This document shows, one piece after another, positions 55,270-64,000 of a stretch of DNA of 64,000 bases (the stretch's first letter is position 1; every line of letters begins with the position of its first letter). A program made the translations under genes and the position numbers. Origin of the DNA: Cellulomonas iranensis NBRC 101100 = JCM 18110. Its GTDB lineage: Bacteria > Actinomycetota > Actinomycetes > Actinomycetales > Cellulomonadaceae. Under the pieces are notes generated by a model that saw nothing but the letters and a program-made list of their open reading frames with translations, did not search any database and was not told where the DNA came from. The stretch lies in contig NZ_BCRB01000011.1 in assembly GCF_001552375.1 (NCBI RefSeq), positions 1-64,000 of the forward strand. Reading direction: 5' to 3'.

Positions 55270-56211
55270 GTGCCGCACTCCCCCGCCGTCGAGGTCCGCG
55301 GCCTCGTCAAGAGGTACGACGGACGCGCCGTCGTCGACGGACTCGACCTCACCGCGTCGGCCGGCCGCGTGACCGCCGTCCTCGGCCCCAACGGCGCCGG
55401 CAAGACGACGACCGTCGAGTGCTGCGAGGGCCTGCGCGCGCCCGACGCCGGCAGCGTGCGCGTCTTGGGGCTCGACCCCGTGGCCGACGGCCCGGCGCTG
55501 CGCCCGCGGGTCGGCGTCATGCTGCAGGACGGCGGGCTGCCGACCGGCGTCCGCGCGCGCGAGATGCTCGACCACGTCGCGCGCATGTACGCCGACCCGG
55601 TGCCGACCGACGCGCTCGCCGCGCGGCTCGGGCTCGACGCGTTCGCGCGCACCACGGTGCGCCGCCTGTCCGGCGGTCAGCGCCAGCGGCTCGCGCTCGC
55701 CGTCGCCGTGGTGGGACGCCCGCAGGTGCTGTTCCTCGACGAGCCCAGCGCGGGCATGGACCCGCAGTCGCGGCTCGCCGTGTGGGAGCTCGTGCGCGAG
55801 CTGCGCGACGCGGGCGCCGCGGTCGTGCTGACCACGCACCTCATGGAGGAGGCCGAGGGGCTCGCCGACCACGTCGTGGTCGTCGACCACGGCACCGTCA
55901 TCGCGCAGGGCAGCGTCGCGGACCTGCTCGCGTCGGGCACGGGTACCGCCGTCGACGACGACGGCACGCTCGTGGTGCGGGTCTCCGCCGACGTCGACCC
56001 GGCCGGGCTGCGCGAGCGCCTCGGTGCCGGCTTCGGCGTCGAGCACCGCTCGGCGTCGTCGTTCGCGGTCACCGGACCCGTGCGCCCGGGCACGGTCGCC
56101 GACGTGACCGCCTGGCTGGCCGAGCGCGACGTGCTCGTCACGCGGCTCGACACCGGGCGCCGCACGCTCGAGGACGTGTTCCTCGACCTCACGGGACGGA
56201 GCCTGCGATGA
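55270..56211 (+). CDS. ABC exporter ATP-binding protein, DrrA type
   Basis: A 313-aa ATPase with Walker A LGPNGAGKTTTVECCEG, signature RLSGGQRQRLALA, Walker B VLFLDEPSAGMD, H-loop VLTTHLMEEAE. A C-terminal domain of about 90 residues is typical of DrrA-like exporters. GTG 55270 gives the leaderless layout; GTG 55243 would extend it by nine residues. The stop overlaps the permease start (ATGA). Its place upstream of ctaA matches Rv1457c/Rv1458c, suggesting a role tied to cytochrome or heme handling rather than drugs (inference). Confidence 0.9.
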   Translation: MPHSPAVEVRGLVKRYDGRAVVDGLDLTASAGRVTAVLGPNGAGKTTTVECCEGLRAPDAGSVRVLGLDPVADGPALRPRVGVMLQDGGLPTGVRAREMLDHVARMYADPVPTDALAARLGLDAFARTTVRRLSGGQRQRLALAVAVVGRPQVLFLDEPSAGMDPQSRLAVWELVRELRDAGAAVVLTTHLMEEAEGLADHVVVVDHGTVIAQGSVADLLASGTGTAVDDDGTLVVRVSADVDPAGLRERLGAGFGVEHRSASSFAVTGPVRPGTVADVTAWLAERDVLVTRLDTGRRTLEDVFLDLTGRSLR

Positions 56212-56999
56212 CGACCGCACCCGGCACCCCGGACGCACACGTCGGCACGCCGCCCGCCGCGGCCCCGGCGGCGCGCCGCGTGCTCGCGCAGGCCGCGTTC
56301 GAGGCGCGCATGATCCTGCGCAACGGCGAGCAGGTGCTCGTCACCGCGATCGTCCCGGTGCTCGCGCTCGTCGGGCTCGTGCAGGGCACGTTCGTCGAGC
56401 TCGACACGGGCGGTGCGTCGCGCGTCGACTTCCTCGCGCCCGGGATCCTCGCGCTCGCCGTCATGACCGCGTCGTTCACGTCCCAGGCCATCGCGACCGC
56501 CTTCGACCGCCGCAACGGCGTGCTGCGGCTCATGGCGACGACGCCGCTCGGGCGCGGCGGCCTGCTCGCGGGCAAGGTGCTCGGCGTGCTCGCCGTCGAG
56601 GCGGTGCAGGTCGTGCTCATCGGCGCCGCGGCGCTCGCGCTCGGCTGGCACCCCGACCCCGCGGGCCTCGCGCTCGCGCTCGTCGGCGTCGTTCTCGGCA
56701 CGGGCGCGTTCACCGCGCTCGCGCTGCTCGTGGCCGGGACGCTGCGCGCCGAGGCCGTGCTCGCGCTCGCGAACCTCCTGCTGCTCGTGCTCGCGCTGGG
56801 CGGTGGCGTGGTCGTGCCGGCCGACCGCCTGCCGGGACCCGTCGCGGCCGTCGCGACGTGGCTGCCGTCGGGAGCCCTGGGCGACGTGCTGCGCGGTGCG
56901 CTCGTCGACGGCACGCTGCCGCTCGTCCCCGTCCTCGTGCTCGCGGCGTGGACCGTGGGCCTCGGTGCGCTCACGGCGCGGCTGTTCCGCTGGCACTGA
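56208..56999 (+). CDS. ABC exporter permease, ABC-2 type
   Basis: A 263-aa permease with six hydrophobic helices. The N-terminal ARMILRNGEQVLVTAIVPVLALVGL motif and FLAPGILALAVMTASFTSQAIATAFDRRNGVLRLMATTPL are typical of DrrB-like ABC-2 permeases. ATG overlaps the ATPase stop. Together they form a two-gene exporter of unknown substrate. The heme A synthase gene begins 25 bp beyond the stop under its own -10. Confidence 0.9.
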   Translation: MTTAPGTPDAHVGTPPAAAPAARRVLAQAAFEARMILRNGEQVLVTAIVPVLALVGLVQGTFVELDTGGASRVDFLAPGILALAVMTASFTSQAIATAFDRRNGVLRLMATTPLGRGGLLAGKVLGVLAVEAVQVVLIGAAALALGWHPDPAGLALALVGVVLGTGAFTALALLVAGTLRAEAVLALANLLLLVLALGGGVVVPADRLPGPVAAVATWLPSGALGDVLRGALVDGTLPLVPVLVLAAWTVGLGALTARLFRWH

Positions 57000-57010
57000 C
57001 GCGCGCCGCC

Positions 57011-57016
57011 TACCCT
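57011..57016 (+). promoter_or_regulatory. -10 hexamer, leaderless ctaA
   Basis: TACCCT 7 nt before GTG 57024. Confidence 0.5.
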
Positions 57017-57023
57017 GGACCCC

Positions 57024-58043
57024 GTGACCGGCACCGCCCCCGCCCCGACGCCCGCACCCTCCCTGCTCGAGCGGCTGCGGCCGCGCTGGACGGTGCGCGC
57101 CGTCGTCGCGAACCTCGTCGCGCAGATCCTCATCGTCGTGACCGGCGGCGCGGTGCGCCTCACCGGCTCGGGCCTGGGCTGCTCGACGTGGCCGCAGTGC
57201 GAGCCCGGGCAGTTCGCGCCCGTGTTCCACGACGAGATGGGCATCCACCCGATCGTCGAGTTCGGCAACCGCACGCTCACGGGCGTGCTGGTCGTGCTCG
57301 CGGTGGCGGTCGCGCTGCTCGCGGGCCGCGACCGTGCGCGCACCAGCACGTACCGCGCGTGGGCGTGGGCGCCGATCGTCGGCGTCGCGATCCAGGCGGT
57401 CGTGGGCGGCATCACGGTGCTCGTCGAGCTGCACCCGCTGGTCGTCGGGTCGCACTTCCTCATCTCGATGGTGCTCGTGGCCGTCTCCGCGTGGCTGCTG
57501 GTCCGCACGCGCGAGGGCGACGGCCCCGCGACGCCGGTCGTCGACGCGCGCGTGCGCACCCTGACCCGCGTGCTCGCGGCGGTCGGCGTCGTGGTGCTCG
57601 TGCTCGGCGTCGTCGTCACGGGCGCGGGCCCGCACTCGGGCGACGACGAGGTCGGCTACCGGTTCGCGGTCGACCCGTACGCGACCGCGCGCGTGCACGC
57701 GCTGGCCGTGTGGGCGTTCGTCGGCACGCTGCTGGTCGTGCTGGCGCTGCTCGCCCGCGCGCGCCGCACCGCGCAGCCCGCCTACGACCGCGTCGACGGC
57801 GTCACGCAGCCGGCGCGCGGCGTCGCCCCCGTCGCGGCCCCGGAGCCGGGTGCGGTGGCACGGCCGCTGCGGGCCGGCGTCCTGCTGCTCGGCGTCACGC
57901 TCGCGCAGGGACTCGTCGGCTACGTGCAGCTGTTCACCGGTCTGCCGATCGCCCTGGTCAACCTGCACATGCTCGGCGCGGCGGGGCTGACCGCGATGCT
58001 CACGGCGTTCCTCGGCACCCTGCGGGTCCGGCCGCAGGCCTGA
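57024..58043 (+). CDS. ctaA: Heme A synthase (COX15/CtaA)
   Basis: Membrane oxygenase converting heme O to heme A for cytochrome c oxidase, 339 aa with eight transmembrane helices in two repeats. Conserved histidines appear in FHDEMGIHPIVEFGNRTLTG, VELHPLVVGSHFLISM, ARVHALAVW and VNLHMLGAAG. N-terminal TGGAVRLTGSGLGCSTWPQCEPGQF contains the conserved cysteine pair. This places an aa3-type oxidase in the organism, and SURF1 at 41316 is consistent. Confidence 0.93.
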   Translation: MTGTAPAPTPAPSLLERLRPRWTVRAVVANLVAQILIVVTGGAVRLTGSGLGCSTWPQCEPGQFAPVFHDEMGIHPIVEFGNRTLTGVLVVLAVAVALLAGRDRARTSTYRAWAWAPIVGVAIQAVVGGITVLVELHPLVVGSHFLISMVLVAVSAWLLVRTREGDGPATPVVDARVRTLTRVLAAVGVVVLVLGVVVTGAGPHSGDDEVGYRFAVDPYATARVHALAVWAFVGTLLVVLALLARARRTAQPAYDRVDGVTQPARGVAPVAAPEPGAVARPLRAGVLLLGVTLAQGLVGYVQLFTGLPIALVNLHMLGAAGLTAMLTAFLGTLRVRPQA

Positions 58044-58093
58044 CGCGGGGCCCACCCACGGGCCCGTCCACGGGGTCGACGTCCGCCCCCGGA

Positions 58094-58139
58094 CGCACCG
58101 CTGCCCCGGAGCGCCTGGCGCGTCCGGGGCCGCGGTGCG
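58094..58139. terminator. Bidirectional terminator hairpin after ctaA
   Basis: Long stem CGCACCGC-TGCCCCGGA pairing with TCCGGGGC-CGCGGTGCG (one bulge) around a 12-nt loop, between the convergent ctaA and NUDIX genes. Confidence 0.8.
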
Positions 58140-58155
58140 ATCGCGCCCGCCGGCC

Positions 58156-58760
58156 TCAGGCCGGCGTGACCTCGGTGAGGGTCGACCAGCCCGCCGCGCG
58201 CGCGGCGGACGCCGCCAGCACGCCCGCGACGGCCGTCGGCGAGTGCAGGCGCCCCGCGAGCACGGCGGCGACGGCGTCGTCGAGCGGCACCCACACGGGC
58301 ACCATGGACGCCTCCTCCTCGCCGCGCACGTACCGCTCGTCGACCGGCACCTGCGTGAGGTCGCGCGCCAGGAACACCGTGATGCGCTCGTCCGAGCCGC
58401 CCGGCGAGCTGAAGATCTCCACGAGGCGCCACCACCGGCCGGCCACGAGGTCCGCCTCCTCGGCGAGCTCGCGCGCCGCCGCCGCCACGGGGTCCTCCCC
58501 CTCGACGTCGAGCAGCCCCGCGGGCGGCTCCCACAGCTCGTGCCGCACGGGGTGCCGGTACTGCCGCAGCAGCAGCACGCGGTCCTGCTCGTCGAGGGCG
58601 ACCACCGCGACGGCGCCGGGGTGGTCGACGTACTCGCGCACGACGTCGCCGTCGTCGAGGGTCACGGTGTCGGACACCAGGTCCCACACGCGCCCGGCGT
58701 GCAGCAGCCGGTGCTCGACGACGTCCCGCTCGCGCGGGACGTCGACCAGCCGGTCGTCGC

Positions 58761-58764
<4 letters not shown>
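58156..58764 (-). CDS. NUDIX hydrolase, ADP-ribose pyrophosphatase type
   Basis: A 202-aa NUDIX protein. Box [24 protein letters not shown], with Asp replacing the usual Gly near the end. The upstream [19 protein letters not shown] is typical of ADP-ribose diphosphatases. Same position as Rv1700 after pyrG in M. tuberculosis. GTG start overlaps the pyrG stop (GTGA), so it is coupled to pyrG. Confidence 0.9.
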
Positions 58765-60428
<1,664 letters not shown>

Positions 60429-60436
60429 GGGCTTCC

Positions 60437-60442
60437 ACCCTA
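60437..60442 (-). promoter_or_regulatory. -10 hexamer, leaderless pyrG
   Basis: TAGGGT 8 nt before GTG 60428. Confidence 0.5.
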
Positions 60443-60492
60443 CCGGACGCGCGGACCGGTGAGGGGACCACGCGCCGTGGGACCGGTCGCGG

Positions 60493-62166
60493 TCAGCCGA
60501 CGGGGGGCGGCGGGACGACCGTCGTGGCGGGACCGACGGGCTCGGCCCGCTCGACGCGCAGGACGCCCAGGAGCGTCCCCCGGTCGAGCAGCACGACGGC
60601 CGCGACCACGACGGTCGCGGCCACGACCGCACCGCCCGCGGCGGCGACGGTCGCCGTCAGCGCGTCGTCGCCGACGACCTCGAGCACGGTCGTCGCGACG
60701 CCACGACCCGCGGCGGCACCCGCCGCGGCCGCCGCGAGCGCGACCAGCGCCGTGCGTCCCAGCCCGGCGAGCGCGGACGGCCCCGCGACACGCCGCAGCG
60801 CCACGAGGGCAGCGACCGCGCCGACGGCCATGCCGAGCGACGTCGCGAGACCGATCCCCCGCAGCACGCCCACCGGGTCGTCCCTGCCCGCGAGGAGCGC
60901 GAGCACGGGCGCCAGCACCGCGAGCGCACCCCAGCCAGCGACGTTGGTGAGGACCGCCGCCCGGGCCCGCTCGACCGCGTACAGCGTGCGCGAGACGTGG
61001 AACATCACGGCGAGCCCGACGACGCCCGCGGGCATCCACGTGAGCAGGACGCCCATGGCCTCGACGAGCCCGGCACCGTCGCCCGGGGTCATGTCGGCGA
61101 ACACCGCCGCGACCGCACCGCCCCCCGCGAGCACCGCGGCCGCCCCCAGCGCCCCCACGACGAGCACCGCGCGCGTCGTCACGGCCGAGGTCGCGGCGAA
61201 CCGCGACCGGTCCCCGGCGGCGGCGTGCGCCGCGACGCGCGGGAACGTCGACGTCGCGAGCGGCACGACGAGCACGGCGTACGGCAGCAGGTACACCTGC
61301 TGCGCGTAGACGATCGCCGAGTAGCCGCGTCCGTCGTTCGGCAGCAGCCCGGTGGCGAGGAGCACGATCACGAGGACCGAGACCTGCTGGGCGACGACGC
61401 CGCCGAGGCCCGCGAGCCCCAGGGCGCGGAACCGGCGGCCCGTGTCGCCCGGGAAGCGCAGCGTCGGACGCAGCCGGACCCCGAGGCGACGCGCCGGGAG
61501 CAGGACGGGCAGGAGCATCGCGACGACGCCCGCGGTGGTCCCCCAGGCCAGCAGGTCGAGCGCACCCGGGGTGAGCGCGGTCGGGTCGCTGACCTCGCCG
61601 TCGGCGAGGACGCCGTAGAGCGCGAACGTGGCGATCAGCACCGCCGAGTTCAGCACGGGCGCGAACGCGGGCCAGAAGAACTTCCGGTGGGCCTGCAGCA
61701 CGCCGTACAGGAGCACCGTCAGGCCGTAGACGGGCACCTGCACCGCGAACACCAGGACGAAGTACCGGATGGTGGCCGCCATCACCGGGTCGCCCTTCGC
61801 GGCGAACGCCCCGACCACGCCGCTCAGCGCCGCGAGCAGACCCCCCAGCGGCACCAGGACGAGCAGCACCCAGCCGAGCGCGGCGGAGACGACGCGTCCC
61901 ACCTGCTCGCGGTCGGCGCGCGCGACCGGGGCCGCGAGCAGCGGCACGATCGCGCCCGCGAGGGCACCGCCCGCGGCGGCCTCGAACAGGATGTTCGGCA
62001 GCGTGTTCGCGGCGTTGTAGGCGTCGGCGATGTCGCCCGAGCCCACCGTGCCGTTGAGCACGAGCGTGCGCACGAGCCCGAGGGCACGGCTCACGACCGT
62101 GACCACGGCGATCAGCGCCGCGGCACCGAGCAGCCCCTGCAGCGTGCGGCGCAGCCGCCCGCTCAT
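60493..62166 (-). CDS. murJ: Lipid II flippase MurJ (MviN)
   Basis: MOP-superfamily flippase for lipid-linked peptidoglycan precursors, 557 aa with about 14 transmembrane helices. N-terminal [49 protein letters not shown] is the MurJ/MviN signature. [23 protein letters not shown] is the second. No C-terminal kinase-like domain, unlike mycobacterial MviN. ATG overlaps the stop of the upstream MraY-like gene (ATGA), so the two membrane proteins are translationally coupled. Confidence 0.93.
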   Translation of the reverse strand: MSGRLRRTLQGLLGAAALIAVVTVVSRALGLVRTLVLNGTVGSGDIADAYNAANTLPNILFEAAAGGALAGAIVPLLAAPVARADREQVGRVVSAALGWVLLVLVPLGGLLAALSGVVGAFAAKGDPVMAATIRYFVLVFAVQVPVYGLTVLLYGVLQAHRKFFWPAFAPVLNSAVLIATFALYGVLADGEVSDPTALTPGALDLLAWGTTAGVVAMLLPVLLPARRLGVRLRPTLRFPGDTGRRFRALGLAGLGGVVAQQVSVLVIVLLATGLLPNDGRGYSAIVYAQQVYLLPYAVLVVPLATSTFPRVAAHAAAGDRSRFAATSAVTTRAVLVVGALGAAAVLAGGGAVAAVFADMTPGDGAGLVEAMGVLLTWMPAGVVGLAVMFHVSRTLYAVERARAAVLTNVAGWGALAVLAPVLALLAGRDDPVGVLRGIGLATSLGMAVGAVAALVALRRVAGPSALAGLGRTALVALAAAAAGAAAGRGVATTVLEVVGDDALTATVAAAGGAVVAATVVVAAVVLLDRGTLLGVLRVERAEPVGPATTVVPPPPVG

Positions 62167-63071
62167 GCCGCGTCGGGCCCCGTCGCGCGACCGCCCCCGG
62201 CCGGCACGGGCGCGGGCCGCGGCACGTGCGCGGGCCGACGGCCCCACGCGTCGAGCTCGCGCAGCACCGGCGTCCGCTCGATGACGCGTGTGAAGCTGAC
62301 GCGCTCGCTCGCGAGCGTCAGGCCGACCACGACCGCGAGCGCTCCCAGCCGCACGCGGCGCGGCGCGCCGAGCACGAGCGCGGTGCCGAGCGCGGCGCCC
62401 AGCGCGTTCGCGCCCGAGTCGCCGAGCATGTCGGTCTCCGCGAGGTCCGCCTCGATCGCGGTCGACGCCGCACCCAGCACCGCGGACGCGACGCCGCCAC
62501 CCGGGCCCGTGACGAGCGGGGCGGCCACGAGCGCCGAGGCCTTCAGCGCGCGTCCCGGACGCAGGTCGAGCAGGTTGACGAGGTTCGCGGTGCCGGCGAC
62601 GAGCGCGGCCGACGCGAGCGTGTCCACGGCGCGCGCGACGGGTCGCGACGCGGCGCCGCCCGCGGGGGGCGCCAGGGCCGCGGCCGCGAGCGCGCTCGCG
62701 CCGATCCCCAGCACCTTGAGTCCCCCGGTGGTCAGCCGGCCGTGCGCCAGCGCCCCCAGGTGGCCGCGCAGACCTTTCGTCCGCGTCGAGGTGTCCTCCC
62801 GCAGGTCGTCGACCAGGCCGAACGCGCCCGAGCCCACCACGGCGACCGTCGCGGCCGCGGTCGCGCGCGCTCCGCCGGTGCCGACGAGCGCACCGGCCAG
62901 GACGCCCGCCGCGAGCGACGGGCCCTCGAGCAGGCTCACGGGCTCACCGCGGTGGTTGGTGCGCGTCCACGTCGCGGCGCCGCCGGGCGGCTGCCAGTCG
63001 AGCGCGCCGCGCACGAGCGACGTGGCACCCGCGGCGGCGGACGCCGCGACGAGCCGTCGCACGACGCTCAC
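62163..63071 (-). CDS. MraY/WecA-like polyprenyl-phosphate sugar transferase family protein
   Basis: A 302-aa membrane protein with about nine hydrophobic segments. Family traces: TNHRGEPVSLLEG near the N-terminus, GLVDDLRED (the DDxxD-like first acidic motif), NLVNLLDLRPGRALK in place of the usual N-x-x-N-x-x-D-G-x-D-G-L, and DMLGDSGANALGAALG (GD motif). The last cytoplasmic loop, SFTRVIERTPVLRELD, lacks the HxHxE-type histidine cluster of MraY. So the fold is probably shared but catalysis may differ. It is coupled to murJ and to the SteB/MctB-type gene. Confidence 0.78.
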   Translation of the reverse strand: MSVVRRLVAASAAAGATSLVRGALDWQPPGGAATWTRTNHRGEPVSLLEGPSLAAGVLAGALVGTGGARATAAATVAVVGSGAFGLVDDLREDTSTRTKGLRGHLGALAHGRLTTGGLKVLGIGASALAAAALAPPAGGAASRPVARAVDTLASAALVAGTANLVNLLDLRPGRALKASALVAAPLVTGPGGGVASAVLGAASTAIEADLAETDMLGDSGANALGAALGTALVLGAPRRVRLGALAVVVGLTLASERVSFTRVIERTPVLRELDAWGRRPAHVPRPAPVPAGGGRATGPDAA

Positions 63072-64000
63072 CCGGCACCGCCGTCGTCACCCGCGGTCGC
63101 ACCGTCCTCGCCCTGGGGCTGCGCCGGGTCCGTGCCGTCAGCGGTCTGCTCCTCGGGCACGCTCGGGGTGCGGTCGACGGGCGGCAGCTGCACGGCCGGG
63201 GGCAGCGGCGTCAGCCCGTCCCCGAAGCCGTAGTGCGCGGGCCGCCCCGCGATGCTCGTGGCCAGTGCGAGCGGCACCACGACCTGCCCCGCGACCGTGG
63301 TCGCGTCCTGCACGGTCGTGAGCGACGCCGCGAGGTCGCCGTCCGCGCGCGCGGCGGCCACGAGGCTGTCAGCGCTGCGCGTGTCGCCCGCGAGGACCGC
63401 GCCGTCCGAGAGCCGCTGGGCGGCGGACGCGATCGCGAGCCGGGACGCCGTCGCCGCGGCGACGGCGTCGGGCGACGGCGTGGCGCCCGACGCGGCGGGC
63501 GCCGCGCCGACCACGACGACGACCGCGTCGGCGGGGCGCGTGACGTCCTCCGAGAACGTCACGAGCGCACGGTCGCCCTCCGCGAGCACGTCGAGCAGCG
63601 ACGACGCGTTCTCCGAGAGCGTGTCGGGCGCGGCCGCGTCGGCGCCGACGAGGCCCGAGACGAGCGCCTCGGCGAGCTCGACGTCGGTGCCCGCGTCGGC
63701 CGCCGGCGGCGCGTCCAGGTACGAGACGAGCGTGCCCGCGAGCGTGCGCCGGTAGGTCGCGAGGCCGGGGTCCGTCCACGTGTCGTTGACGGTCGCCGTG
63801 GCCGACACGGTCGCGCCCGCGAGCGCGATCCGCTCGGTCAGCCCCTCGACCTCCGCCTGCGGCACCTGGTCGAGCAGCACGAGCGCGACGCGGCGGTCCG
63901 TGAGCGTGCCCGGCAGCAGCCGGTCGCCCGACGCCGCGGCGAACGCCTCGACGGCCGCGAGGTCGCCGCCGGTCGCGTCGAGCTGCGCGCGCAGGTCCTC
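63068..64000 (-). CDS. SteB/MctB-type 'copper transporter' family protein, 5' end outside window
   Basis: Frame open from the window edge for 310 codons. The visible part has repeated Ala/Val-rich beta-alpha segments (RVALVLLDQVPQAEVEGLTERIAL, ADAVVVVVGAAPAASG) and a C-terminal segment HYGFGDGLTPLPP plus an acidic Pro/Gln-rich tail. It matches the actinobacterial family that includes M. tuberculosis MctB (Rv1698) and Corynebacterium SteB, found with steA and pyrG. The N-terminal membrane anchor and start codon lie beyond 64000. Stop overlaps the MraY-like gene's start (ATGA). Confidence 0.82.
   Translation of the reverse strand, partial: EDLRAQLDATGGDLAAVEAFAAASGDRLLPGTLTDRRVALVLLDQVPQAEVEGLTERIALAGATVSATATVNDTWTDPGLATYRRTLAGTLVSYLDAPPAADAGTDVELAEALVSGLVGADAAAPDTLSENASSLLDVLAEGDRALVTFSEDVTRPADAVVVVVGAAPAASGATPSPDAVAAATASRLAIASAAQRLSDGAVLAGDTRSADSLVAAARADGDLAASLTTVQDATTVAGQVVVPLALATSIAGRPAHYGFGDGLTPLPPAVQLPPVDRTPSVPEEQTADGTDPAQPQGEDGATAGDDGGAG

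Noticed and set aside
53364-56999. 1211-codon plus-strand frame ending in the ABC permease
   Set aside because: Only the last 263 codons (from 56208) match a family; the rest is antisense to sufR or out of frame with the ABC ATPase.
55270-56999. Antibiotic-export (daunorubicin) operon of a biosynthetic cluster
   Set aside because: DrrAB-like similarity is generic; the neighbours are suf and heme A genes, with no biosynthetic enzymes.

Overview
This 64 kb window is chromosomal DNA from a very high-GC (about three-quarters G+C by eye) actinobacterium. Several actinobacteria-restricted families point there: SepH, DUF3093, DUF3099, DUF3159, DUF3710 and DUF4193 proteins, a GuaB1-type GMP reductase and a single-operon SUF system. 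The mix with pyruvate formate-lyase suggests a facultatively anaerobic member of the Micrococcales, perhaps Cellulomonas-like (inference). No rRNA, tRNA, CRISPR array, IS element or integrase was recognised. Coding density is high and no gene-free gap exceeds about 270 bp.

Layout: 1-3.4 kb, pyruvate formate-lyase and its activase. 3.4-12.8 kb, dxs, a DUF4126 membrane protein, guaB1, a glutamine amidotransferase, a CoA-type NUDIX hydrolase, an APH-fold kinase and aconitase. 13.0-15.1 kb, a small accessory block with a 54-aa protein, an ImmA-like peptidase with an XRE regulator, and a divergent XRE plus 57-aa zinc-finger-like protein around a palindrome-rich control region. 15.2-26.2 kb, a conserved block: 23S/tRNA uracil methyltransferase, KimA-like potassium permease, two TrkA proteins, DUF3159, OB-fold, DUF3710, dut, DUF3093, DUF4193, inositol phosphatase, TRIC channel and SepH. 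26.3-34.2 kb, thymidine kinase, a phosphodiesterase, a DUF5998-like protein, a GNAT-acyl-CoA-synthetase fusion and a topoisomerase II subunit A. 34.3-42.3 kb, glycogen genes glgA/glgC, serB, SixA-like phosphatase, fabI, fabG, DUF3099 and SURF1. 42.3-47.1 kb, an ABC-F ATPase, the biotin ECF transporter bioYMN and a zinc peptidase. 47.2-58.0 kb, the suf operon with its SufR repressor, a TPR-like protein, a DrrAB-type ABC exporter and heme A synthase, matching the M. tuberculosis Rv1456c-Rv1466 order as I recall it. 58.1-64.0 kb, NUDIX, pyrG, murJ, a MraY/WecA-like membrane protein and the start-truncated SteB/MctB-type protein.

A striking sequence-level theme is the promoter grammar. Many genes on both strands have a TANNNT hexamer, often TAGCGT or TACCGT, only 6-8 nt before a GTG or ATG start with no Shine-Dalgarno. 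That is the expected layout of leaderless mRNAs. Other genes use the same -10 hexamer 45-70 nt upstream together with a clear GGAGG.

The items most worth following up are the XRE/ImmA/zinc-finger block with nested palindromes (13.3-15.1 kb), the noncanonical MraY-like protein between murJ and SteB, the perfect inverted repeats at the sufR and DUF4193 promoters, the imperfect one upstream of acnA, and the KimA-TrkA-TrkA potassium module.
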